DNA from: Methylobacterium sp. E-066
GTDB taxonomy: Bacteria; Pseudomonadota; Alphaproteobacteria; Rhizobiales; Beijerinckiaceae
Assembly: GCF_022829635.1 (NCBI RefSeq)
Contig: NZ_JAKSYO010000172.1
Location: forward strand, 124,001-188,000
DNA length: 64,000 nt
Direction: 5' to 3'
How positions within the stretch are numbered: the first letter of the stretch is position 1; every line of letters starts with the position of its first letter. The notes below the pieces were generated by a model. It saw only the letters and a program-made list of their open reading frames with translations, was not told the origin of the DNA and made no database searches. A program made the position numbers and the translations under genes. Below are positions 16,708 through 25,036 of the stretch, in pieces.

Positions 16708-17802
16708 GTGACCGACCCGAACACCCCCTTTCCGCTCGATCCTTCGATGCAGGCTCTCGCCGCCCTCAACGAGCGCGCCCGCGAGATCTTCCGGCAGATC
16801 GTCGAGAGCTACCTCACGACCGGCGAGCCGGTGGGATCGCGCAACCTGGCGCGCATCCTTCCCATGGCGCTGTCGCCGGCCTCGATCCGCAACGTCATGG
16901 CGGATCTGGAGCATTCCGGCCTGATCTTCGCGCCCCACACCTCGGCCGGCCGCCTGCCGACCGAGCTCGGCCTGCGCTTCTTCGTCGACGCCATGCTCGA
17001 ACTCGGCGATGTCGGCCAGGAGGAGCAGGCCCGGATCGAGGCGGAGATGCGCGCCGCCGCCTCCGGGCACACCTTCGATTCGGCGCTGGCCGCAGCCTCG
17101 ACCATGCTGTCGGGCATCTCCCGCGGGGCCGGCGTCGTGCTGACCACCAAGGCGAACGTGCACCTCAAGCATATCGAGTTCGTCCGCCTCGATCCGGCCC
17201 GGGCCCTGGTGGTGCTGGTCTCGGATGACGGCTCGGTGGAGAACCGTCTGGTCGACCTGCCGCCGGGCCTGCCCGCCGGCGCGCTCCAGGAAGCGACGAA
17301 TTTTCTCAACGCCCGCCTGCAGGGCCGCACCCTCGGGACCCTGCGGGCCGAGATCGAGGCCGGCCGCACCGCGATGAAACGGGAGCTCGACGCGCTGACC
17401 GAGCGCCTGGTCGATGCCGGCCTGGCGACCCCGGTGGGCCCGAGCGAGGCCCGTCAGCTGATCGTGCGCGGCCAAGCGAACCTGCTCGACGACCTGCGCG
17501 CCGTCGAGGATCTCGAACGCATCCGCCTGCTGTTCAACGACCTGGAGACCCAGAAGGACGTCATCGACCTCCTGGCCCGGGCCGAGGGCGGCGAGGGCGT
17601 ACGGATCTTCATCGGCTCGGAGAACAAGCTGTTCTCGCTGTCCGGCTCGTCGCTGATCGCCGCGCCGTTCCGGGACGGGTCGCAGAAGATCGTCGGCGTC
17701 GTCGGAGTGATCGGCCCGACGCGGCTGAACTACGCCCGCATCGTGCCGATGGTCGACTACACCGCCCGCGTGGTCTCGAAGCTGCTCGACGGCGGGCGAT
17801 GA
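16708..17802 (+). CDS. hrcA: heat-inducible transcriptional repressor HrcA
   Basis: This 364-residue repressor of class I heat-shock genes has an N-terminal winged helix (LNERAREIFRQIVESYLTTG, then GSRNLARILPMALSPASIRN) and the long HrcA domain with GVVGVIGPTRLNYARIVPMVDYTA near the end. HrcA binds CIRCE operators upstream of groESL. I prefer GTG 16708 because AGGA lies seven bases before it; an in-frame ATG at 16684 is an alternative. No CIRCE palindrome was seen in the rph-hrcA interval. The usual downstream grpE is absent; a convergent chemoreceptor follows directly. Confidence 0.93.
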   Translation: MTDPNTPFPLDPSMQALAALNERAREIFRQIVESYLTTGEPVGSRNLARILPMALSPASIRNVMADLEHSGLIFAPHTSAGRLPTELGLRFFVDAMLELGDVGQEEQARIEAEMRAAASGHTFDSALAAASTMLSGISRGAGVVLTTKANVHLKHIEFVRLDPARALVVLVSDDGSVENRLVDLPPGLPAGALQEATNFLNARLQGRTLGTLRAEIEAGRTAMKRELDALTERLVDAGLATPVGPSEARQLIVRGQANLLDDLRAVEDLERIRLLFNDLETQKDVIDLLARAEGGEGVRIFIGSENKLFSLSGSSLIAAPFRDGSQKIVGVVGVIGPTRLNYARIVPMVDYTARVVSKLLDGGR

Positions 17803-17811
17803 TAGCCCGGC

Positions 17812-19812
17812 TCAGGCAGTGCGCACGGTGTGCAGAAACCCGGCGACCTCCCGGGTGAGCTGCGCCGATTGCCGCGACAATTCGGAGGCCGCGGCCAGCA
17901 CCTGATGGGCCGCCGCGCCGGTCTGCTCGGCCGCGTCGGCGACCCCGGTGATGTTGGTGGTGACCTCGTCCGTCCCGCCGGCGGCCTGGCCGACATTGCG
18001 GACGATCTCTTGGGTGGCCGCGCCCTGCTGTTCCACCGCCGCCGCCACCGCGCCGGTCACTTGGTTGAGGTCGCGGATGCGCGTGACGATGCCGCCGATC
18101 GCCTGGGCGGCGTGATCGGTCGAGCCCTGGATCCGGCCGATCAGGCCGGTGATCTCCTCCGTCGCCCGGGCGGTCTGCGCGGCCAGTTCCTTCACTTCGG
18201 AGGCGACGACGGCAAAGCCACGGCCCGCCTCGCCGGCGCGCGCCGCCTCGATCGTCGCGTTCAGGGCCAGGAGGTTGGTCTGGGCCGCGATGGTGGAGAT
18301 CAGCCCGACCGCATCGCCGATCTTCGAGACCGCCTGGGCCAGTTCCTGCACCAGTTGTCCGGTCTGGTCCGCCTCGCCGACGGCCGCTTGCGCGAGGCTC
18401 GCCGAGCCTTCGACCTGCCCGGCGATCTCCTGCACGCTGCTGCCGAGTTGCTGGGCGGCCGCGGCTACAGTCCGGACGTTGGTCGCGGCCTCCTCGGCCG
18501 CTGAAGCGACGCTGGTCGATTGCGCCGCCGCCTGGGTCGCGCTCGCCGTCAGGGTCTGCGCCGTCGCCTCCAGCTCGGTGGCGGAGGATGAGACCATGCC
18601 GACGATGCTGCCCACCGCCCGCTCGAAGCCGTCGGCGAGCGCGATCATCGCGCGCTTGCGCTCGGCCGCGGCGGCTTCGTCGGCAACACGCTTCGCCTCG
18701 GCCTCGTCGCGGGCCTTCCGGGCGACCAGCGCCTTGATGCTCTCGACCGCGCGGCCGACCAGGCCGATCTCGTCGCTGCGCTTGGCCTCGGCGATCTCGG
18801 TATCGATTTCACCCTGGCTCATGCGCTGAAGCGCTTCGACGAGGCGGTTCAACGGACGCGACACGGTGACGGTCATCAGCCGGCCGACCACGAGACCGAG
18901 TACCACCAGCGCGATCAGCGTCGCCGCCGCCAGCAGGAGGGCCAGACGATCGACCGGCGCGAAGGCCGCGGCCTTGTCGACCGAGAGAGCGACGAACCAG
19001 TCGATAGAGGCCGGCAGGTTGGGGACGCGGGCGAAGACCGTGAGCGTCGCCCGGTCGCCCTCCCGGGTCTCCGACACCTGCTCGCCGATCGTCGGCAGCG
19101 GCCCGGAGAGCAGTTCCGACAGCGGCTTGCCGATCAGCTCAGCGCGCGGATGGATCAGCACCTTGCCGGAACCGGAAACCAGATAGGCGTAGCCGTTCCC
19201 ACCAGTGGCCACCGCGCCGATCATCCGGGCCAGCGCGTCGGAGTTGAAATCGCTGCCGACCACGCCGTGGAACGTTCCCGTCTCGTCCACCACCGGAGCG
19301 GCACCGGTGATCGTGAGCTTACCGTTGCTCGAGCCGATATAGGGCTCCGTCAGGAACGGGCCTTTGGCGGCCTCCACGCCCTTGTACCAGGGGCGCTGGC
19401 GCGGATCGTAGCCTGCCTTGACCTCGCCCTTCGGCATCCGCGTGTATAACCCGTCGGTACGGCCGAAGAAGTTCATCAGAAAGGCGTCCAGCGCGATGGG
19501 CGCGCCGAGGACGCGACTCGCCTCTGGGCCTGGCCCCACGGTGACGACCTCCTGTGCCATGAGCTGTGTCAGATCGAGCTTGCCCCGCAGCCAATTGCCG
19601 ACGCTCTGCGCCGCCGAGGCGCTCAAGTTCGTCATGGTGAGCGCCACGTTGCCCCGCAGGGCACCCGCCTGGACGACGTAGATGTAGGTCGAGGAGGCAA
19701 CGAAGACCGCGCAGACGATCCCGAGGATCAGGAGCGTCGCGCGGCCGGCCAGGCCGAGGCGCGGATGCGGGATCGTCGCAGGCTCGGGCGCGTTGCCGCC
19801 AAGGTCAGACAC
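17812..19812 (-). CDS. methyl-accepting chemotaxis protein with periplasmic Cache domain (copy 1)
   Basis: This is a 666-residue chemoreceptor. TM1 is at about residues 23-47 and the periplasmic dCache-type sensor at about 50-288, with YDPRQRPWYKG (135-145) and GVVGSDFNSDALARM. TM2 is at about 291-314, followed by HAMP at 315-367 and the cytoplasmic signalling coil with the hairpin tip NLLALNATIEAARAGEAGRG. The C-terminus (FLHTVRTA) lacks the CheR/CheB tether pentapeptide. The ligand is unknown; Cache sensors often bind amino acids or organic acids. A paralogue of identical length lies immediately upstream on the same strand, with an almost identical signalling half. Confidence 0.95.
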   Translation of the reverse strand: MSDLGGNAPEPATIPHPRLGLAGRATLLILGIVCAVFVASSTYIYVVQAGALRGNVALTMTNLSASAAQSVGNWLRGKLDLTQLMAQEVVTVGPGPEASRVLGAPIALDAFLMNFFGRTDGLYTRMPKGEVKAGYDPRQRPWYKGVEAAKGPFLTEPYIGSSNGKLTITGAAPVVDETGTFHGVVGSDFNSDALARMIGAVATGGNGYAYLVSGSGKVLIHPRAELIGKPLSELLSGPLPTIGEQVSETREGDRATLTVFARVPNLPASIDWFVALSVDKAAAFAPVDRLALLLAAATLIALVVLGLVVGRLMTVTVSRPLNRLVEALQRMSQGEIDTEIAEAKRSDEIGLVGRAVESIKALVARKARDEAEAKRVADEAAAAERKRAMIALADGFERAVGSIVGMVSSSATELEATAQTLTASATQAAAQSTSVASAAEEAATNVRTVAAAAQQLGSSVQEIAGQVEGSASLAQAAVGEADQTGQLVQELAQAVSKIGDAVGLISTIAAQTNLLALNATIEAARAGEAGRGFAVVASEVKELAAQTARATEEITGLIGRIQGSTDHAAQAIGGIVTRIRDLNQVTGAVAAAVEQQGAATQEIVRNVGQAAGGTDEVTTNITGVADAAEQTGAAAHQVLAAASELSRQSAQLTREVAGFLHTVRTA

Positions 19813-20188
19813 GCCGGTCTCCGCGAATCGAGGATGACAAATCTATTTCTGCAGCAAAGGTCGCGCTTTCCGAAGTCACCGTCCAGTGCCGTTGACGGCG
19901 TCCCACGAAAATCCAAGCTTCAGAAATCGAAATCTTGAGATTGAACCGACCTCATGGTCATTAGAAGATGCAAGCATCCGGCAGAAAGATACGACAAACG
20001 ACCCGATCTGACCAGATTTCCCGTTGCGAGGCGATTTTTTGATCGGACGGGAAGTAAGGGAAGAATATCTACGTTCCTGGGTCACCACTGGAAGAAAGCG
20101 CCGACGAGGGTCCTGCGGAAAATAGCCACCGTCTCTTGGTGACCATGTCCGTCTCCCAGCCGGCATTCTAAGATGGCACGTCGGCGGC
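19813..20188. other. intergenic region between tandem chemoreceptor genes
   Basis: This interval of 376 bases lies upstream of chemoreceptor copy 1 and downstream of copy 2. It is clearly less GC-rich than its surroundings around 19900-20080 and presumably holds the promoter of copy 1. No open frame with family features was found; frames that cross it are continuations of antisense frames. No clear terminator hairpin with a T tract was seen for copy 2. Confidence 0.5.
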
Positions 20189-22189
20189 TCAGGCGGCGCG
20201 CACGGTGTGCAGGAAGCGGGCAATCTCCGCGTCGAGCTGCGCCGATTGCCGCGAAAGCGCGGAGGCCGCGTCCAGGACCTGATGGGCCGCATTGCCGGTC
20301 TGCTCGGCCGCCTCGGCGACGCCGGTGATGTTCGTCGTCACCTCGTCCGTGCCGCTCGCCGCCTGCGTGACGTTACGCACGATCTCCTGGGTCGCCGCGC
20401 CCTGCTCCTCGACGGCCGCCGCCACCGCGCCGGTCACGTCGTTGATGTCGCGGATGCGGATCACGATCCCGCCGATCGCCTGCGCGGCGTGATCGGTCGA
20501 GCCCTGGATCCGGCCGATCAGGCCGGTGATCTCTTCCGTCGCCCGGGCGGTCTGCGCGGCCAGTTCCTTCACTTCGGAGGCGACGACGGCGAAGCCTCGG
20601 CCCGCCTCGCCGGCGCGCGCCGCCTCGATCGTCGCGTTCAGCGCGAGAAGATTGGTCTGCGCCGCGATGCTGGAGATCAGCCCGACCGCGTCGCCGATCT
20701 TGGACACCGCCTGGGCCAGTTCCTGCACCAGCTGTCCGGTCTGGTCCGCCTCGCCGACCGCCGCATGGGCAAGGCTGGCTGAGCCGCCGACCTGACTGGC
20801 GATCTCCTGCACGCTGGAGCCGAGTTGCTCGGCGGCGGCTGCGACGGTGCGGACGTTGGTGGCGGCCTCCTCAGCCGCCGCAGCGACGCTGGTGGATTGG
20901 GCCGCAGCTTGCGTCGCAGTGGCGGTGAGGGTCTGCGCGGTCCCTTGAAGCTGCGTCGCCGAGGACGCGACCATGCCGACGATCGCGCCCACGGCCCGTT
21001 CGAACCCATCCGCCAGCGCGATCATGGCGTGCTTGCGCTCGGCCGCAGCGGCCTCGTCGGCCAGGCGCTTCGCTTCAGCCTGCTCCGCTGCCTTCTGCGC
21101 GACCAGCGCCTTGATGCCCTCCACGGCGCGGCCGACCATGCCGATCTCGTCGTTGCGCCGCGCCTCCGCGATGTCGGTATCGAGCGCGCCCTGGCTCATC
21201 CGCTGCAGAACCCCGACCAGGCGGTTCAGCGGACGCGACACGGTGACCGTCATCAGCCGGCCGATCACGATCGCGAGGACGAGGAGCACGAGAAGGGTGG
21301 TCACCGCCAGGTCCCGCGCCAGGGCCGTGGTCGGGGCCAACGCCGTGGCGCTATCCACTGAGAGGGCGACGTACCAGTCGAGCGACGGCGGCAGGTTCGG
21401 GACGCGGGCGAACACCGTGAAGGTCGCCCGGTCTCCCTCGCGGGTCTCGGCCAGGCTGCTGCCGATCTTCGGGAGCGGCCCGGACAACAGGTCCGACAGC
21501 GGCTTGCCAATCAGTTCCGCCCGCGGATGGACCAGCACGGTTCCGGAGCCCGACACCAGGTAGGCGTAGCTTGTGTCACCGGTTGCGACCTCCGCGATCA
21601 TCCGGGTCAGGGCGGCGCTGTCGAAATCGCCGCCGATCACGCCGAGGATCGCCCGGTTCTCGCCGAGGATCGGCCCCGCCGCGGTGATGGTGACGACATC
21701 CGTTCCGGCCGAGGTGTAGGGCTCGGTCAGCACCGCTTGTCCCGCCGCCAGGGCATCCTTGAACCAGGGCCGCTCACGCGGATCGAAGCCCGCGGGCAGC
21801 TCCGTCTTGGGCATCTCCGTGAAGAATCCGTCCACACGGCCGAGATAGGCGCTGAAGAAGACCTCGCGTGCCAACGGCAAGCCGAGCACGTCGTCCGCCT
21901 TGGGCCCGACGCCGACGACCGCGATCTGCTGCGCCATGAGCTGCGTCAGTTCGAGCTTGCCGCGCAACCAGTTGCCGACACTCCGCGCAGAGGCGGCACT
22001 CAGGCTGGACATGCTGGCGTTGAGACTGGTCCGCAGGGCGGCGGATTGCGTGGCGTAGAGGTAGGCGGAACTCGCCGCGAAGGCGGTGCACACCACAGCG
22101 AGGATCAGGAGCACGGCACGACCGGACACGCCGATGCGCGGGCGCGGGAGGCCGGCAAGTCCGGCCGCCTTGAAATCGGGTTCCGACAT
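20189..22189 (-). CDS. methyl-accepting chemotaxis protein with periplasmic Cache domain (copy 2)
   Basis: This 666-residue paralogue has the same domain order as the neighbouring receptor: TM1 near residues 23-47, a Cache sensor with FDPRERPWFKD, TM2 near 291-314, HAMP, and the signalling coil with NLLALNATIEAARAGEAGRG. Compared with copy 1, the sensor differs widely (for example ITAAGPILGENRAILGVIGGDFDSAALTRM), whereas from the HAMP onward the two are nearly the same. This suggests different ligands feeding the same signalling array. The C-terminus FLHTVRAA has no tether pentapeptide. Confidence 0.95.
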   Translation of the reverse strand: MSEPDFKAAGLAGLPRPRIGVSGRAVLLILAVVCTAFAASSAYLYATQSAALRTSLNASMSSLSAASARSVGNWLRGKLELTQLMAQQIAVVGVGPKADDVLGLPLAREVFFSAYLGRVDGFFTEMPKTELPAGFDPRERPWFKDALAAGQAVLTEPYTSAGTDVVTITAAGPILGENRAILGVIGGDFDSAALTRMIAEVATGDTSYAYLVSGSGTVLVHPRAELIGKPLSDLLSGPLPKIGSSLAETREGDRATFTVFARVPNLPPSLDWYVALSVDSATALAPTTALARDLAVTTLLVLLVLAIVIGRLMTVTVSRPLNRLVGVLQRMSQGALDTDIAEARRNDEIGMVGRAVEGIKALVAQKAAEQAEAKRLADEAAAAERKHAMIALADGFERAVGAIVGMVASSATQLQGTAQTLTATATQAAAQSTSVAAAAEEAATNVRTVAAAAEQLGSSVQEIASQVGGSASLAHAAVGEADQTGQLVQELAQAVSKIGDAVGLISSIAAQTNLLALNATIEAARAGEAGRGFAVVASEVKELAAQTARATEEITGLIGRIQGSTDHAAQAIGGIVIRIRDINDVTGAVAAAVEEQGAATQEIVRNVTQAASGTDEVTTNITGVAEAAEQTGNAAHQVLDAASALSRQSAQLDAEIARFLHTVRAA

Positions 22190-22451
22190 GCTTCGTCCCT
22201 CATCTGTCTATGAACGATCGGCCATCCCGCAGGCCCCGCGTGCCAAGTCCGGCAATGAACATCATTGCCCGTCATCGAAGCGCAAGTCCCAGGCACTCGA
22301 CGTTGGATCGTCCGCCCAATCGTGACAGCGCTCGATGCAGACGCATCAGCTGTGCCGTTCGTTCTTTTAACCTCCCGGATCTTTCACGTTTCTTTCAACA
22401 GGCCGCCTCACATCGGTCAGGTTGTCAGATCCTTCTTCGTAGGTCTCGCAA

Positions 22452-22497
22452 AAATGCCCGATCGCCAGGCGTTCTACATCCTGGCGATCGGGCATTT
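22452..22497 (-). terminator. rho-independent terminator of the DUF1236 gene
   Basis: A perfect 18-bp inverted repeat (22452-22469 and 22480-22497) has a 10-base loop. Read on the minus strand, the second arm is followed by a run of five T. It lies 45 bases past the stop of the minus-strand DUF1236 gene, so it fits an intrinsic terminator for that gene. The arms (AAATGCCCGATCGCCAGG) are unusually long and exact. The rest of the 353-base gap, 22190-22451, shows no gene and should contain the promoter of chemoreceptor copy 2. Confidence 0.8.
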
Positions 22498-22542
22498 GAT
22501 GTGTTGACCCTTGCGTGAGCGGCCAGATGGCCGACGCGTGCC

Positions 22543-23340
22543 TTATGCCGGGATTACGTCCACGATCTCGTAGGTGTCGGGATCGATGATCACGATGTCG
22601 TCGCGCACGAGGATGAAATCGTAGCCCTCGTATTCCGGCACGATCTCGACGATCGCGGGCGGCAGCCGGTGCAGGCTGACGGAGCGCGGGATGGCCGTAC
22701 CGACCGCGAGCCCGAACGCCACGTCACGAAGCGGCGAGACGCCGAGCCGGGTGATCGAACCGCGGAACTCGGTGCGCTGGCGGGTGTCGAGCCGGTTGAC
22801 CGCGCCGCGGGCCGAACCGCCGCCGCGGGCGCGCCGGGCACCGTCGCGACCACCCCGATCGCCCCGATCACCCGCCGCGCCGCGATCGCCGCGCTGGCCG
22901 GGGCCGGTCTCGTCGCGACCGCCGCGCTGCTCGGCCGGGCCGCCGTCGCGCCCGCCCCGCTCGCCGGCACCGGGATTGCCGCCCGGCCCGTTCCTGTCGG
23001 CAGCGCCGTTGCGCTCGCCGGGAGGACCGCCGGCCGGTCCGGGCCGGCCAGGCCCCTCGGCCCCGCGTGAGGCCGGACCGCCGGGCTCGGCGCCGCGCGC
23101 ACCGCCTTCGGCGCCACCACCGCGCATCCCGCCGCCCTCGGCTCCGCCGGCACCCCCGCGCATGCCACCACCGCCGGCTCCGCCCGGTCCCGCGCCGCCG
23201 CCCGCCGCCGGGCCGGCACCGCCGCCGGGGCCGCCGGCGCCCGGACCGCCACCTCCGCCTGGACCACCCTGCGCGAAGGCCGTCGCCGCGCCGGCGATGA
23301 GAATGGCGACCGCCACCGTGTCCCTGAAGATCCGCGTCAT
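22543..23340 (-). CDS. exported Gly-rich protein with C-terminal DUF1236-like domain
   Basis: This 265-residue protein has a signal peptide (about 1-23, MTRIFRDTVAVAIL... ending AFAQ). A long disordered Gly/Arg/Pro-rich region at about 24-180, with repeats such as GGAGGAEGGGMRGGG and RGDRG, leads to a compact C-terminal domain. That domain includes RSVSLHRLPPAIVEIVPEYE and FILVRDDIVIIDPDTYEIVD, which resembles the DUF1236 repeat of rhizobial periplasmic proteins. The function is unknown. ATG 23340 is favoured because the signal peptide starts there. The intrinsic terminator lies just downstream. Confidence 0.8.
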   Translation of the reverse strand: MTRIFRDTVAVAILIAGAATAFAQGGPGGGGGPGAGGPGGGAGPAAGGGAGPGGAGGGGMRGGAGGAEGGGMRGGGAEGGARGAEPGGPASRGAEGPGRPGPAGGPPGERNGAADRNGPGGNPGAGERGGRDGGPAEQRGGRDETGPGQRGDRGAAGDRGDRGGRDGARRARGGGSARGAVNRLDTRQRTEFRGSITRLGVSPLRDVAFGLAVGTAIPRSVSLHRLPPAIVEIVPEYEGYDFILVRDDIVIIDPDTYEIVDVIPA

Positions 23341-23581
23341 GGCATTTCGTCCCGTTGTGGTTGAGGCGCCCACGGCACCCATGCCGGGCCGCAACGGGGT
23401 CCCGTGCGAAACCGTTCCGTCCCGCCCTGCCATAGGGGCCTGTGAGAAGTGACACAGGCAGCGACTGTCCCGGTCAAAGTCCGATCACGGACTTGCGATC
23501 ACGATCGTCGCCTGTAACGTCGCGCTTATCGAAGAATAGGCCGGCTTGTTACCGGCCGATGAGCCGTGAGACGGAGACGCC

Positions 23582-24946
23582 ATGTCCGCCTTGAGGGACG
23601 ATACGATCGGTATCGCGCCGAGCGCCGCCGACGACGCCGCGGACCGCCGCCGTCGCATCTGGGCGATCGTCGGCTCATCCTCGGGCAATCTGGTCGAGTG
23701 GTACGACTTCTACTGCTACGCGTTCTTCGCGCTCTACTTCGCGCCCGCCTTCTTCCCGAAGGGCGATTCCACCAGCCAGCTCCTCCAGACCGCCGGCATC
23801 TTCGCGGTCGGCTTCTTCATGCGGCCCGTGGGCGGCTGGCTGTTCGGCCGCATCGCCGACCGGGTCGGGCGCCGGACCTCAATGGTCGTCTCGGTGCTGA
23901 TGATGTGCTTCGGATCGCTGCTGATCGGCATCCTGCCGACCTACGAGCATGTCGGCACGCTCGCGCCCGTGTTGCTTCTGCTCGCGCGCATGCTCCAGGG
24001 CCTGTCGGTGGGTGGCGAGTACGGTACCTCGGCGACCTACATGAGCGAGGTGGCGATCAAGGGGAAGCGTGGGTTCTTCGCCTCGTTCCAGTACGTCACG
24101 CTGATCGGCGGGCAGTTGCTCGCCTCGCTGGTGCTGGTGCTGCTCCAGACCGTGATGACCGCGTCCGAGCTGACCGCCTGGGGCTGGCGCATCCCGTTCT
24201 TCATCGGCGCCGGGCTGGCGGTGGTGGCGCTCTATCTCCGGCGCTCGCTCGCCGAGACCAAGGAAGCCGGCGACAAGGAGACCGCCGGCACCTTCGCCGA
24301 GCTGTTCAAGCATTGGCGGGCGTTCTGCGTCGTCCTGGCCTACACGGCCGGCGGGTCCTTGAGCTTCTACACGTTCACGACCTACATGCAGAAGTATCTG
24401 GTCAACACCGCCGGCATGCCGAAGACGTCGGCGTCGCAGGTGATGACCGTCGTGCTGTTCGTCTACATGGCGATCCAGCCGCTGTTCGGCGCGCTGTCCG
24501 ACAAGATCGGCCGCAAGGCGAACATGCTGCTCTATAGCGGTCTCGGCACACTCATGGTGGTGCCGCTGATGACGGCTTTGGGGACCAACAAGGATCCCTA
24601 CCTGGCCTTCGCGCTGATCACGCTCGGCCTCTCGGTGGTGTCGTTCTACACCGGTATCAGTGGCATCGTGAAAGCCGAGCTGTTCCCGACCAACGTGCGG
24701 GCGCTGGGGGTCGGCCTGTCATACGCCCTGGCCAACGCCATGTTCGGCGGCACCGCCGAGTTCGTCGCCCTGTGGTTCAAGGACAACGGCATGGAGAGCA
24801 CGTTCTTCTGGTACGTGACCGTGCTGATGGCGGTGGCCTTCGTGGGCTCGCTGATCATGCCGAACCCGAAGGTGCACGGCTACCTCGACGGCGCCGGCAC
24901 GGTGGAAGAGGCGCTGGGCAAAAAGCGCCGCTTCGCCCACGCCTGA
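23582..24946 (+). CDS. MFS transporter of the metabolite:H+ symporter family (KgtP-like)
   Basis: This 454-residue, 12-helix permease has GSSSGNLVEWYDFYCYAFFALYF at the first helix, RPVGGWLFGRIADRVGRR in the loop between helices 2 and 3, and GLSVGGEYGTSATYMSE in helix 4. These are the features of the MHS family (alpha-ketoglutarate, citrate or shikimate symporters). The N-terminal sequence is closest in style to alpha-ketoglutarate permease KgtP, but the substrate is an inference. The gene stands alone and is followed by a good intrinsic terminator. Confidence 0.9.
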   Translation: MSALRDDTIGIAPSAADDAADRRRRIWAIVGSSSGNLVEWYDFYCYAFFALYFAPAFFPKGDSTSQLLQTAGIFAVGFFMRPVGGWLFGRIADRVGRRTSMVVSVLMMCFGSLLIGILPTYEHVGTLAPVLLLLARMLQGLSVGGEYGTSATYMSEVAIKGKRGFFASFQYVTLIGGQLLASLVLVLLQTVMTASELTAWGWRIPFFIGAGLAVVALYLRRSLAETKEAGDKETAGTFAELFKHWRAFCVVLAYTAGGSLSFYTFTTYMQKYLVNTAGMPKTSASQVMTVVLFVYMAIQPLFGALSDKIGRKANMLLYSGLGTLMVVPLMTALGTNKDPYLAFALITLGLSVVSFYTGISGIVKAELFPTNVRALGVGLSYALANAMFGGTAEFVALWFKDNGMESTFFWYVTVLMAVAFVGSLIMPNPKVHGYLDGAGTVEEALGKKRRFAHA

Positions 24947-24953
24947 CCGCGGT

Positions 24954-24986
24954 GGCCCGGCCGCTCGGAATGCGGCCGGGCCTTTT
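24954..24986 (+). terminator. rho-independent terminator after the MFS transporter
   Basis: A perfect 11-bp GC stem (24954-24964 with 24972-24982, GGCCCGGCCGC), a 7-base loop and four T directly after it lie eight bases past the transporter stop codon. Confidence 0.9.
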
Positions 24987-25036
24987 CCGATGACCGGCCT
25001 CCCGCCGGTCACGTGAGACATCGGCGGGAGGCTACC

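Noticed and set aside
15223..17475. 750-residue minus-strand open frame
   Set aside because: It is the rdgB frame extended backwards through rph and hrcA antisense; only the part after the GTG at 15870 is the real gene.
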